A stretch of DNA of 64,000 nt, taken from Photobacterium proteolyticum. GTDB taxonomy: Bacteria; Pseudomonadota; Gammaproteobacteria; Enterobacterales; Vibrionaceae. The notes beneath the pieces were generated by a model. It did not search any database, was not told the DNA's origin, and worked only from the letters and a program-made list of their open reading frames with translations. Both the position numbers and the translations under genes were made by a program. Shown here piece after piece: positions 8,777 through 17,662 of the stretch. Numbering within the stretch: position 1 is the stretch's first letter; the number at the start of each line of letters is the position of its first letter. Location of the stretch: assembly GCF_001939735.1 (NCBI RefSeq), contig NZ_MJIL01000101.1, positions 124,001-188,000 of the forward strand, in the 5' to 3' direction.

Positions 8777-10003
8777 TTAATCAGTCGCTGTATGTTCAAA
8801 GTAAGAAGACCATTTTAAAGACTCCAGATACAGTTCTGCAACGTCTGATTCATTGATTTGGAGTTGTTTGCTCAGCAGGCTAACAGCTTCCCACTGGGCT
8901 TTGTCATACGCTGTAATTAACTTGAGAATAAGCCCCAGTGGACCGGTTTGGTGCACCAGTGCCTGCTGGACTTGCTTATCCAGAGGAAGCAGGGTGATCA
9001 CTTCCTCAATCGGCTGGTCGAGCAGGGAGTCCAACAGCGAGAACAGTCCGGTCAGGAAGGCCTGGTTCCCGATGATGTCGGTTCTTGCCAGATTACTCAG
9101 GCGCTCGCAGAAATGGGCTCGCTGCAGCGACAGGCTATAGAGTGACTGCGGTTTTTTTTCGGTGGCATGGGCTGTGGCTACGAAGGTAACAAATCGTCTC
9201 AGGCGCTCTTCACCGAGATAGACAAGCGCCTGTTTGAACGAGGAGATCGGTTTGGCCCGGGTATATGTCAGGTTGTTGACATGGCGCAGCAGCTTGTAAG
9301 ACAGCGAGACATCGGTGGCGATGATACTTTCGATGGTGCCAAAGTCGACGTCGGAAAGGGTAATCTCCTTGTACAGGCGCAGCGTGGTCAACGCATAGGG
9401 CGTCAGTGTCTTACGCTGCAATAATTCCGGCTTGCTGAAGAAAAAGCCCTGGAAAAGGTCAAAACCTGCCTCGCAGGCTTCGGTGAACTCGTCGTGCGTT
9501 TCTACTTTTTCGGCCAGAAACAGGATCTTGTTCGTCTTGTCCTTATGGTGGCGGATAAAAAAGCGGGCCTTGGCAATAGGTACCGTGCGAATATCAAATT
9601 TGATGATATGGATATACGGCAGGAAACGCTTCCACTCGGCACTGGGAACGAAGTCATCCAGCGCAAGGGTATAGCCTTTGCTGTTGAGTTCGATCACCGC
9701 TTCGAGTAATTCGTCACTGGGATCGCAGGTTTCAAGGATCTCGATAACAAAGCTTTTTTTAGGGAACATCAGCGGGGTGCGCTGAATGAGGCTGGTATAG
9801 GGAAAATTGACGAAGGCTTTTTTCCCTGATGTTGCTTCTATGGCCCCCGAGGTAAAGAAATTATCAGCTAACAACCGATTGGTTGCATGTTCGTCACCAA
9901 CATCCGGAAAACAATTATTAGGGCCATCACGGAACAGCAACTCGTAACCAACGGTTGCTTTGTCTCTGTTTAAAACAGGTTGTCGAGCAAGATATGAGTG
10001 CAT
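8777..10003 (-). CDS. EAL-HDOD domain signalling protein
   Basis: 408 aa with an N-terminal EAL domain (about 1-200) and a C-terminal HDOD domain (about 205-400), the YuxH-like arrangement. EAL proteins hydrolyse cyclic di-GMP. Several active-site landmarks are recognisable although divergent: ELLFR in place of EALxR, VNF, EILE, DDF, IKFD, AEKVET and QGFFFSKP, so loss of activity cannot be assumed. HDOD domains are linked to signalling and regulatory outputs. Vibrio proteins of this kind affect motility and biofilm; that role is inferred here. No gene symbol is assigned. Confidence 0.85.
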   Translation of the reverse strand: MHSYLARQPVLNRDKATVGYELLFRDGPNNCFPDVGDEHATNRLLADNFFTSGAIEATSGKKAFVNFPYTSLIQRTPLMFPKKSFVIEILETCDPSDELLEAVIELNSKGYTLALDDFVPSAEWKRFLPYIHIIKFDIRTVPIAKARFFIRHHKDKTNKILFLAEKVETHDEFTEACEAGFDLFQGFFFSKPELLQRKTLTPYALTTLRLYKEITLSDVDFGTIESIIATDVSLSYKLLRHVNNLTYTRAKPISSFKQALVYLGEERLRRFVTFVATAHATEKKPQSLYSLSLQRAHFCERLSNLARTDIIGNQAFLTGLFSLLDSLLDQPIEEVITLLPLDKQVQQALVHQTGPLGLILKLITAYDKAQWEAVSLLSKQLQINESDVAELYLESLKWSSYFEHTATD

Positions 10004-10224
10004 GAAATCTGACGTAATCTATTGATATTGTAATTAATGAGCCGTCCGGCACCAGAGTTTGCTTGGCAGGCGATAAAACGCTTTATCAGGCTGCCTTAAA
10101 GACAAAATACTATAAATGATGATGGTTTCACAGAGTGTATCCAATAGCAAATCACGTCTGTGACCAGTAGCATAGAATTAATCACTAAGTTAATCCACAA
10201 TATAGTCCCTTTTGAGAAAATTTT
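10004..10224. other. Divergent intergenic region between EAL-HDOD and permease genes
   Basis: 221 bp holding the promoters of two divergent genes. It is AT-rich; I see no operator-like palindrome or clear promoter hexamers that I would defend. Confidence 0.5.
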
Positions 10225-11127
10225 GTGCAAAATATGACAGTCTTTACAGTCATACAAGCTGGATTGCTTGTAGGTGGAGGCATTTTTGTTGTCATGCTGC
10301 TAAATGCGTGGCGCAAAAATCGTAAGCAGGAAGCGCAAACTAAGATTTTTCCGATTGGCCTTATTGGTGGCTTTGCCAATTTTTGCGATACCCTCGGAGT
10401 GGGTAGCTTTGCAATTAAAACGGCCGGGTATAAACAATTCAAGCTCGTTGATGACAAGCTCCTGCCCGGCACCCTGAACAGTCAGGCTGTAGTAGCGACT
10501 GTTGCCCAGTCACTGATCTTTTTAACCGCGGTTGATGTTGACGAAGTTACCATGGTTAGCCTGGTCCTGGCTGCCTGTCTTGGGGCGACGGTTGGCGCTC
10601 GGCTGGTATCCGGCTGGGATCGCCAGCTGATACGGTTGGCGATGAGTGCGGCGTTGCTGGTGGTTGCCACTCTGATGCTTGCCGGTCAACTGGAGCTGTT
10701 CCCGCTTGGCGGATTGGCCCTCGGGCTGAGCGGCTGGAAGCTGGGGGTTGCCATTGCCGGTAACTTCTTGTTCGGGGCGTTGATGACGGTGGGAATTGGC
10801 TTGTATGCGCCGTGTATGACGATGGTGTACCTGCTGGGCATGCATCCGTTGGCAGCCTTCCCAATCATGATGTGTTCCTGTGCGTTCTTGACGTTCTTCT
10901 CGGCCGGCAGCTTTATCCGAATGAACCGTATTAACAGCCGTGCGGCCTTGGTAGTAGCGATAACCGGACCGATCGGGGTGGTGATTGCGGCATACCTGGT
11001 TAAGTCGCTAAATCTGCAGTTGTTAGCCTGGCTGGTGATTGGCGTTGTGCTCTACACCTCGTTCTCTATGTACCGCTCATGGGCAGGTGAACGCGCAAAA
11101 TTGAGCTCCGCGCACTCACTATCCTAG
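10225..11127 (+). CDS. TauE/SafE (TSUP) family membrane permease
   Basis: 300 aa with about eight hydrophobic segments and two copies of the family's glycine-rich half (IGLIGGFANFCDTLGVGSFA early, VGIGLYAPCMTMVYLLG later). TSUP proteins are inner-membrane transporters or exporters of sulfite, sulfonates or related small anions; the substrate here cannot be told. The start is taken as GTG at 10225 because a GAG lies 8 nt upstream; an ATG three codons in (10234) is possible. It is a single-gene unit with its own terminator. Confidence 0.85.
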   Translation: MQNMTVFTVIQAGLLVGGGIFVVMLLNAWRKNRKQEAQTKIFPIGLIGGFANFCDTLGVGSFAIKTAGYKQFKLVDDKLLPGTLNSQAVVATVAQSLIFLTAVDVDEVTMVSLVLAACLGATVGARLVSGWDRQLIRLAMSAALLVVATLMLAGQLELFPLGGLALGLSGWKLGVAIAGNFLFGALMTVGIGLYAPCMTMVYLLGMHPLAAFPIMMCSCAFLTFFSAGSFIRMNRINSRAALVVAITGPIGVVIAAYLVKSLNLQLLAWLVIGVVLYTSFSMYRSWAGERAKLSSAHSLS

Positions 11128-11154
11128 CCGTTAGAATCAGTCGCAAACACAATA

Positions 11155-11180
11155 AAAAGGTACGCGATGGCGTACCTTTT
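11155..11180. terminator. Bidirectional terminator between the permease gene and lpxH
   Basis: AAAAGGTACGC / GCGTACCTTTT, a perfect 11-bp stem with a 4-nt loop, A-rich before and T-rich after on either strand. It lies between two convergent genes and can serve both. Confidence 0.8.
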
Positions 11181-11224
11181 GAGTGATGAGCAAAAGGCGA
11201 GCGGCCCGGCTGAACCATTAACGC

Positions 11225-11959
11225 TCAGGGAGACTGGGTAAAGTCGCGCGTTTCCAGTTGGCAGCCGCCAGGTGTGCAGACCAGTACCGAGCCATGATCA
11301 TACCAGTCACCCAGTACCGTCCTCGATGCAGGCAGGCTGCCGACATTTAGGTGATGGATTGCCGGGCGATGGGTATGGCCGTGGATCATTGCCGTTACCT
11401 GGTACTGCGCCATGATCTTTTCCACCTCATCCAGGGTGACATCCATGACATCCTGCGCTTTTTCCTGGTTCGTCATGCTGCTGTTACTGCGCATCTTGTT
11501 ACCGATTTTCTGTCGGTAGGACAGCGGCAAGCGGAAGAACAACCATTGAATGAATCGGTTATGTACTTTTTTCCGGTAGCGTTGATACTCTTCGTCCAAG
11601 GTGCATAGTGTATCGCCATGGAGGATCAACGTCGGCGTACCATACAAGTCGATCACACTATGCTCCGGTAGTAGCTGGACCCCGGTTTCCCGGCTAAATC
11701 GCTGCCCGACCAGAAAATCACGATTACCGTGGATGAAGTAGCAGGGGACTCCCGAGTCAGTCAATTGCCTGAAGGCTGACTTGATTTGTTGGTGGAAGGG
11801 AGAGTCGTCATCGTCGCCAATCCACATTTCGAATAGATCACCCAACACGTACAGGGCATCGATCCCCGTGGTTTCTTCTTTCATGAAAGTAAGAAAACAG
11901 TCGGTGATATCGGTACGCTCGGCACTGAGGTGCAGATCAGAAATAAACAGTGTTGTCAT
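11225..11959 (-). CDS. lpxH: UDP-2,3-diacylglucosamine diphosphatase LpxH
   Basis: 244 aa calcineurin-like metallophosphatase that cleaves UDP-2,3-diacylglucosamine to lipid X, the fourth step of lipid A synthesis, at the inner face of the membrane. Metal ligands are visible in SDLHLS, LGDLFEMWIGDDD, HGNRDFL and the late MIHGHTHRP. It lies 42 bp after ppiB, the same ppiB-lpxH arrangement as in E. coli. Confidence 0.96.
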   Translation of the reverse strand: MTTLFISDLHLSAERTDITDCFLTFMKEETTGIDALYVLGDLFEMWIGDDDDSPFHQQIKSAFRQLTDSGVPCYFIHGNRDFLVGQRFSRETGVQLLPEHSVIDLYGTPTLILHGDTLCTLDEEYQRYRKKVHNRFIQWLFFRLPLSYRQKIGNKMRSNSSMTNQEKAQDVMDVTLDEVEKIMAQYQVTAMIHGHTHRPAIHHLNVGSLPASRTVLGDWYDHGSVLVCTPGGCQLETRDFTQSP

Positions 11960-12001
11960 AAGGAAGGGAGGGCGGCCGTAAGGCCACCCTGAGAGTATGG
12001 A

Positions 12002-12499
12002 TTACTCTTCGATAGTGACGCTGTTGATGACCACTTCTTCAACAGGTACGTCCTGATGCACATAGCCCCAGTTACCGGTAGAAACCGCTTTGATTTTGTT
12101 AACAACGTCCATGCCTTCAACAACTTCTGCAAATACACAGTAGCCCCAGCCGTCAGGTGTTTCTGATTTGAAGTCCAGGAACTTGTTGTCGTTTACATTG
12201 ATGAAGAACTGCGAGCTTGCAGAATGCGGCTCCATAGTACGCGCCATTGCCAGCGTACCGACTTTGTTGCTTAGGCCGTTGTTCGCTTCATTTTTGATTG
12301 GCGCGCGAGTTTCTTTCTCTACCATGCCAGAAGCCATGCCGCCGCCCTGGATCATGAAACCATCGATAACACGGTGGAATAGTGTATCGCTGTAGAAACC
12401 GTCACGGCAGTATTGCAGGAAGTTTGCACACGTTTCAGGCGCTTTTTCTGTGTTTAGCTGAATCTTGATGTCACCAAAAGTAGTGTGAAGCGTTACCAT
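12002..12499 (-). CDS. ppiB: Cytoplasmic peptidyl-prolyl cis-trans isomerase B (cyclophilin)
   Basis: 165 aa cyclophilin without a signal peptide, so a cytoplasmic folding helper. The catalytic Arg is in LFHRVIDGFMIQGGG and the family segments ASSQFFINVND and YCVFAEVVEGMDVV follow. It is divergent from cysS and leads lpxH. Length and motifs match E. coli PpiB. Confidence 0.96.
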   Translation of the reverse strand: MVTLHTTFGDIKIQLNTEKAPETCANFLQYCRDGFYSDTLFHRVIDGFMIQGGGMASGMVEKETRAPIKNEANNGLSNKVGTLAMARTMEPHSASSQFFINVNDNKFLDFKSETPDGWGYCVFAEVVEGMDVVNKIKAVSTGNWGYVHQDVPVEEVVINSVTIEE

Positions 12500-12544
12500 G
12501 AGCTTGTCCTTTAATGGATGTTTATTGCTTTAAATACCGGATTT

Positions 12545-12659
12545 TATACCCAAGCTACCTCAAGATGCTAGTTTCCGCGAGAATTACTACCATCATTTTC
12601 CTTGAACTGAACCCGCTGGTCTCACTCTGAATACTGCCTATTGAGGTAGCTTGGGTATA
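12545..12659. repeat. MITE-like element with 19-bp terminal inverted repeats
   Basis: Perfect 19-bp inverted ends: TATACCCAAGCTACCTCAA at 12545-12563 and its reverse complement at 12641-12659, enclosing 77 bp without a gene. A flanking TA dinucleotide could be the target duplication. The same end motif is, to my memory, common between genes in Vibrio and Photobacterium chromosomes. I noticed no second copy in this window. Confidence 0.7.
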
Positions 12660-12907
12660 TAACTAAGGAAAGGCGTCAACATGATCTCTCATCATTCTCC
12701 GTCTATGGTGAAATAAGATGATTATTTCACCGAATTTCATGCCAAACCAATAAGTAACCACATTGGTATAACTATAGGTGAACCGTGATGAAAGCGGGAA
12801 ATCAATTACCCTGCGATTGCGGACTTTCCGGCACAGTGGTTGTTTTCTCTCCCTGGCCGGTATAAACCGCGTCCTGAGCGTATTTTTCCTTGCCTTCATT
12901 AGTTATT

Positions 12908-12927
12908 AGAGGTGTAATTACTCCTCT
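12908..12927. promoter_or_regulatory. 20-bp near-perfect palindrome upstream of cysS
   Basis: AGAGGTGTAATTACTCCTCT is symmetrical except for one opposed T-T pair. It ends 34 bp before the cysS ATG, so it could be an operator or a small mRNA hairpin. No known binding motif was recognised. Confidence 0.35.
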
Positions 12928-12961
12928 TAAAGTAACCCCATAAAATGAGTAACTACGAGAC

Positions 12962-14344
12962 ATGTTAAAGATCTATAACTCGCTCACTAGACAGAAAGAG
13001 GAATTTACACCCATCCAGCCTGGTAAAGTAGGCATGTACGTCTGTGGGGTTACCATTTACGATTTGTGTCACATCGGTCATGGCCGTACTTTTGTTTCGT
13101 TCGACGTGGTTTCGCGCTACCTGCGCTATTCCGGTTATGATCTGACCTTTGTACGTAATATCACCGACATCGATGACAAGATCATTAAGCGTGCGGCAGA
13201 AAATGGCGAAAGCTGTGATTCGCTGACCGAGCGCCTGATCGGTGAAATGCACGCCGACTTCGATGCGCTGGGCATGAAGCGTCCGGATATTGAGCCTCGT
13301 GCTACGGACTATATCGCTGAAATTATTGCCATGTGTGAGCGCCTGATCGAGCGTGGTTTTGCCTACGTTGCCGATAATGGCGATGTGATGTTTGAAGTCA
13401 GCAAGTTTGACGAATACGGCAAGCTGTCCAAGCAGGATCTTGAGCAGCTGCAGGCCGGTGCCCGCGTTGATATCGAAACGGCCAAGCGTAGCCCGCTGGA
13501 TTTCGTGTTGTGGAAAATGTCCAAGCCGGGTGAGCCGACGTGGGAATCGCCATGGGGCGCAGGTCGTCCGGGCTGGCATATTGAATGTTCGGCAATGAAC
13601 TCGGCGATCCTGGGTGATCACTTTGATATCCACGGTGGCGGTTCTGATCTGCAGTTCCCGCACCATGAAAATGAGATTGCCCAGTCATGCTGTGCAACAG
13701 GCTCGCAGTATGTGAATACCTGGATGCACAGTGGCATGGTAATGGTTGATCGCGAGAAGATGTCCAAGTCTCTGGGTAACTTCTTTACCATCCGTGACGT
13801 ACTGGGTTATTTCGATGCCGAAACCGTACGTTACTTCCTGATGTCCGGTCACTACCGCAGCCAGCTGAACTACAGCGAAGATAACCTGAAGCAGGCTCGC
13901 TCAGCCCTTGAGCGCCTGTATACCTCGCTACGCGGTCTGGATGCCGACGCACCAGCAGCTGGCGGCGACGAGTTCGTGACTCGCTTCAAAGAAGCGATGG
14001 ATGACGATTTCAATACGCCGGAAGCGTATTCTGCACTGTTTGATATGGCACGTGAAATTAATCGCCTGAAATCGGATGATCTCGCTGCGGCATCGGCACT
14101 GGGCGCACGTATGCGTGAGCTGGCTGATGTTCTTGGCCTGTTGGCGCAGGAGCCGGAAGCCTTCCTGCAGGGTGGTGCCGGTGAAAGTGATGACGTGGCT
14201 GAAATCGAAGCGCTTATCCAACAGCGCCTTGATGCGCGTGCAGCTAAAGACTGGGCGGCAGCCGATGAGGCCCGTGACAAGCTCTTGGCAATGGATATCA
14301 TCCTTGAAGATGGTCCTCAGGGCACGACATGGCGTCGTAAGTAG
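12962..14344 (+). CDS. cysS: Cysteinyl-tRNA synthetase
   Basis: 460 aa class I aminoacyl-tRNA synthetase that charges tRNA-Cys in the cytoplasm. The HIGH motif appears as HIGHGR (residues about 37-42) and the KMSKS motif as EKMSKSLGNF (about 265). Zinc-binding residues are in GVTIYDLCHIGH-adjacent Cys28, WHIECSAM, and HHENEIAQS. A short GAG lies close to the ATG. It is a monocistronic unit ended by a strong terminator. Confidence 0.97.
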   Translation: MLKIYNSLTRQKEEFTPIQPGKVGMYVCGVTIYDLCHIGHGRTFVSFDVVSRYLRYSGYDLTFVRNITDIDDKIIKRAAENGESCDSLTERLIGEMHADFDALGMKRPDIEPRATDYIAEIIAMCERLIERGFAYVADNGDVMFEVSKFDEYGKLSKQDLEQLQAGARVDIETAKRSPLDFVLWKMSKPGEPTWESPWGAGRPGWHIECSAMNSAILGDHFDIHGGGSDLQFPHHENEIAQSCCATGSQYVNTWMHSGMVMVDREKMSKSLGNFFTIRDVLGYFDAETVRYFLMSGHYRSQLNYSEDNLKQARSALERLYTSLRGLDADAPAAGGDEFVTRFKEAMDDDFNTPEAYSALFDMAREINRLKSDDLAAASALGARMRELADVLGLLAQEPEAFLQGGAGESDDVAEIEALIQQRLDARAAKDWAAADEARDKLLAMDIILEDGPQGTTWRRK

Positions 14345-14372
14345 TTGTATATAATAACTGCCCAATAGATTG

Positions 14373-14401
14373 AAAACCGGAGCTTTTTGCTCCGGTTTTT
14401 T
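14373..14401 (+). terminator. cysS terminator
   Basis: AAAACCGGAGC / GCTCCGGTTTT stem with a TTTTT loop, followed by more Ts; starts 28 bp after the cysS stop. Confidence 0.85.
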
Positions 14402-14671
14402 ATGCCTGACGATGAGGCCTGAGCTTGAGAGGAAAGTGCAGGTAGACCTGTATAGATTGACGGACGAGGTAACACATTTCGAACGAGTATGGAAATGGAC
14501 CCAATATCACTATTCGAAACTATTATGTGGTTATTCGAATGTATCTGATCACGTTTAGAGTAAAAGTTCAGAAATTGTCATCCAATAGTGCTTATTATGA
14601 TTGCCGTTGTATAAGCCGGTATTGGCTTTGCTTCCCCAGATAAGAGCACCGAACGTTAAGGATTGATAATA
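14402..14671 (+). promoter_or_regulatory. glpQ upstream region with three TTCGAA palindromes
   Basis: About 270 bp before glpQ. TTCGAA occurs at 14478-14483, 14513-14518 and 14534-14539. GlpR, the glycerol-3-phosphate repressor of E. coli glp genes, recognises operators built from TTCG/CGAA halves, so these are candidates for its sites, though spacing inside each does not match the E. coli consensus. No confident -35/-10 pair was found. Confidence 0.3.
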
Positions 14672-15757
14672 ATGAAAAAAATATGTCTTGCCGCAGCTAT
14701 TGCCAGCACTTTGCTTGCTGCTCCTGCTTTCGCTCAATCAGCCCCTGACTCAGACAAGATAGTTGTCGCCCACCGTGGCGCTTCCGGATACCTGCCAGAG
14801 CATACTCTACCGGCCAAAGCGATGGCATACGCGATGAAGCCTGACTATATCGAGCAGGATGTGGTCATGACCAAAGATGACCGGTTGGTGGTACTGCATG
14901 ACCACTACCTGGATCGTGTGACTAATGTGGCCCAGGTCTTCCCTGATCGAGCCCGTGAAGACGGCCGTTATTATGCGATTGATTTTACCTTGCCTGAAAT
15001 CAAGCAGCTGAGCGTAACCGAAGGCTTTAACATTAAAGACGGCAAACAGGTTCAGGGCTTCCCTGAGCGTTATCCGATGTGGCAGTCGGACTTCAAAGTA
15101 CCGACTTTCGAAGAAGAGATCGAGATGATCCAGGGCTTGAACAAGTCGCTGGGCTATGACATCGGTATCTACCCAGAAATCAAAGCGCCATGGTTCCACC
15201 GCCACGAAGGCAAAGACATCAGTAAAGCGGTGCTGAAGGTGCTTAAAGACTATGGCTACATCAGCAAAGATAGTAATGTCTTCCTCCAGACGTTTGATTT
15301 TAATGAACTCAAGCGTATCCATGACGAGCTGATGCCGGCCATGGGAATGGACGTTAAGCTGGTGCAGCTACTGGCCTACACCGACTGGAACGAAACCATG
15401 GTCTATGACGGCAAAGGACTGGCCCAGCCATATAGCTATGACTGGATGTTTGCCAAGGGCGGAATGGAAAAAGTGGCCAAGTATGCCGACGGCGTGGGTC
15501 CTTGGAAGCCAATGGTGGTATCTGACAAGTCAACCAAAGGAAACATCAAGCTAACTGGTTTGGTGAAAGCCGCTCATGAGCAAGGTATGCAGGTTCACCC
15601 TTATACCTTCCGTGCCGATACCGGCCGCATTCCGGCTTATGCCAATGACTTCAACGATATGCTGGATATCTTCTACAATACGGCCAATGTAGACGGTGTC
15701 TTTACCGACTTCCCGGACAAGGCCGTGGGCTACTTGTCATCTAAGGGCCGTAAATAA
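14672..15757 (+). CDS. glpQ: Periplasmic glycerophosphodiester phosphodiesterase GlpQ
   Basis: 361 aa. A signal peptide (MKKICLAAAIASTLLAAPAFA, cleaved after AFA) sends it to the periplasm, where it releases glycerol-3-phosphate and alcohol from phospholipid head-group diesters. The catalytic HRGASG and LHDHYLDR motifs and YPEIKAP are present. I choose the ATG at 14672 because AAGGA lies 9 nt upstream; a TTG three codons earlier is less likely. No glpT neighbour is present, unlike E. coli glpTQ. Confidence 0.95.
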   Translation: MKKICLAAAIASTLLAAPAFAQSAPDSDKIVVAHRGASGYLPEHTLPAKAMAYAMKPDYIEQDVVMTKDDRLVVLHDHYLDRVTNVAQVFPDRAREDGRYYAIDFTLPEIKQLSVTEGFNIKDGKQVQGFPERYPMWQSDFKVPTFEEEIEMIQGLNKSLGYDIGIYPEIKAPWFHRHEGKDISKAVLKVLKDYGYISKDSNVFLQTFDFNELKRIHDELMPAMGMDVKLVQLLAYTDWNETMVYDGKGLAQPYSYDWMFAKGGMEKVAKYADGVGPWKPMVVSDKSTKGNIKLTGLVKAAHEQGMQVHPYTFRADTGRIPAYANDFNDMLDIFYNTANVDGVFTDFPDKAVGYLSSKGRK

Positions 15758-15822
15758 GGATGTGACTGCGGATAAAGGGTCAAACTGGCTCTTTAGTCCA
15801 GCAACGGCAAAGGTGAGTCAAG

Positions 15823-15852
15823 AAAAGGCGATCTAAATGATCGCCTTTTTTT
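15823..15852. terminator. Bidirectional terminator glpQ / SgrR-like gene
   Basis: AAAAGGCGATC / GATCGCCTTTT stem with a TAAAT loop and flanking A and T runs, between convergent genes. It can end both transcripts. Confidence 0.8.
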
Positions 15853-15869
15853 AGGCGTAATTACAATGA

Positions 15870-17471
15870 TTACTCCAAAGCTGTTTGTTCGGGAGTGTCA
15901 TTAATCCATAAGGTCGAGAAATCACACCAACCTACGTGATTGACCTCGAGTCCCTGGAGCTTGATCGGTGCGGTAATCGAGAAACCCTTGGCGTTCAGGC
16001 GACGGATAACCTTGATCTCCTCCAGCCAGTCAAGCAGGCCTACTAGCATATCTAGCGCCTTCTTTTCTACGGGCTGAAGCTGGGTTTCGAGCAGTTTGCT
16101 TCGAAAGAGTTGGTATTCGGGCTTTGTCAGAATTGCCTGCCAGTTCATATCGCATTGGAAAAAGTAGCGCAGGCTGGTGATTTTACAGCCTTCTGTCCTT
16201 ATTGCGCCAAGCAGCACATCTTCGTTGCTGTTGCTATCGTTGATGCAGCGAGAAGAAAAGGTCAGTTCAGAGTCGCTATCCTGCGCCGCCTTGATTTCTT
16301 CGGCCTGCTTGCGACCGTCATTATTGTTTTCGACCGCAATGTGGATATTTCCTTTTATCGGCTTATCAGCCGGATTGCCGAGTAGCAGGTTGCCGATGTC
16401 AGCGATAACCGGGCTGTCTCGGCATTCCCTATTTGTTGTTAGCATATAGAAGATGCCGCCGCCGGAGCGACTGACGGTGTAGACCGGTTGGTGCTGCTCG
16501 AGAAAAATCAGGTGCTCCCGGCATTCTTTCAGATCTTCCCACTCATTGTGAAACCATATTTCGATCACCGGGGCGAGAGCAAGCTGTCCGACATAGCTGG
16601 GGTTGCGTTTTAGCCTCAGCATTCTTGTCGATACGACATCGGGGTAGAAAGGTCCGGATCCGACGGGGCCATCTTGCACCGTGGCCGTCTTGATCGTGGC
16701 CGAACTCATGATCGAGGCTTCCGGTCTTGCAAGCAGCCGAGGCAGGCACCAGTCAGGATGTGACAACCTGACCGTTAAAGTGGTCGAGGAAATGATATCG
16801 ATGCCGGTGATGTGACCGTAAAGCTGTTGCCAGAAGGGGCGCCTTGCCAGCCATAACAGACTGGCTTTAATGTCTTTGGCACTCAGTTCGCTCTGATTAT
16901 GAAAAAAGACGGAAGGGCGCAGATGGAATGTCCATTCATCACCCGTTGAGTTCGACTGCCAGTGATGGGCGAGATCCGGCATGACCTTATCATTTTTATA
17001 TTGCGTAAGGCGCTGGAAAATTTGCAATATCAAATGGCGTTCGGTGCGCTCGAATGCCAAATGGGGGTGAAGCGATTTTAACTGACGATGAAAAGGGATC
17101 CGAATGGCGGACTGGCTTCTGTCGAGAGACGATGCCAGAAAATGTTGAAGCTCGGTAGATAGCTTGCGGTCATTGAAGTCCATAAGCTTGATCGCGGCTT
17201 CCGTTTTTCCCTGTGCCATCAACTGGTCAACAAGCTGATAACAGGCATCGGTGGGTTCTATTTTGCACGTTATCTTGGCTCGTTTGCCCCGGCCGGGAGC
17301 TGCCTGCCAGTCAATCCAGTCCATATCGGTGAGCTGGTGCAGCAGATTTCGCGCATGGCGTGGTGAACAGAAAACAATTTCGGCTACGTCTGAAAGCTGC
17401 GTATCGACACAGCAGGGACCAAAGCGTCTGAAAAGTCGCTCGTAGTTCTCGAGTGCGCGCTTGTAGTTCAT
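15870..17471 (-). CDS. SgrR family transcriptional regulator
   Basis: 533 aa. The N-terminal ~120 residues form the SgrR-type DNA-binding winged helix (LSDVAEIVFCSPRHARNLLHQL). The remainder is a cytoplasmic solute-binding-protein domain of the oligopeptide-binding class (HWQSNSTGDEWTFHLRPSVFFHNQSELSAKDI split over the ligand cleft). E. coli SgrR senses glucose-phosphate stress and activates the sRNA SgrS; no SgrS-like RNA is evident here, so the ligand and target are unknown. Single-gene unit on the minus strand. Confidence 0.85.
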   Translation of the reverse strand: MNYKRALENYERLFRRFGPCCVDTQLSDVAEIVFCSPRHARNLLHQLTDMDWIDWQAAPGRGKRAKITCKIEPTDACYQLVDQLMAQGKTEAAIKLMDFNDRKLSTELQHFLASSLDRSQSAIRIPFHRQLKSLHPHLAFERTERHLILQIFQRLTQYKNDKVMPDLAHHWQSNSTGDEWTFHLRPSVFFHNQSELSAKDIKASLLWLARRPFWQQLYGHITGIDIISSTTLTVRLSHPDWCLPRLLARPEASIMSSATIKTATVQDGPVGSGPFYPDVVSTRMLRLKRNPSYVGQLALAPVIEIWFHNEWEDLKECREHLIFLEQHQPVYTVSRSGGGIFYMLTTNRECRDSPVIADIGNLLLGNPADKPIKGNIHIAVENNNDGRKQAEEIKAAQDSDSELTFSSRCINDSNSNEDVLLGAIRTEGCKITSLRYFFQCDMNWQAILTKPEYQLFRSKLLETQLQPVEKKALDMLVGLLDWLEEIKVIRRLNAKGFSITAPIKLQGLEVNHVGWCDFSTLWINDTPEQTALE

Positions 17472-17662
17472 TGAGGTGGTGCTTTCCTTATTCCTGTGGA
17501 CTTGCAGCTGTGAATGCTGCTAGGGGCGATCAAGTTCCCTCTCATCCGCCTGTTTGAATCCAGTATTCTGGGTTGGTTACAAGCGGAAAAATAGAGAAGG
17601 AAACGAGCAACAGTTCCGTAAATTGATAATATGCCTGAGACATCAAAATGACAGGCTCGTGA

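Larger units (their letters stand above)
12500..12961. other. Divergent intergenic region ppiB/cysS
   Basis: 462 bp containing a 115-bp inverted-repeat element (12545-12659) and a near-perfect 20-bp palindrome (12908-12927) just before cysS, both listed separately. A reading frame at 12663-12899 on the minus strand has no support as a gene. Promoters of ppiB and cysS must lie here but I cannot place them with confidence. Confidence 0.6.

Noticed and set aside
12663..12899. 78-aa minus-strand frame between the MITE-like element and cysS
   Set aside because: Basic, low-complexity composition, no Shine-Dalgarno, overlaps the cysS control region.
15870..17662. An SgrS-like small RNA next to the SgrR-type gene
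   Set aside because: The upstream interval (17472-17662) shows no terminator hairpin or ptsG-pairing-like sequence; the regulator may control something else.
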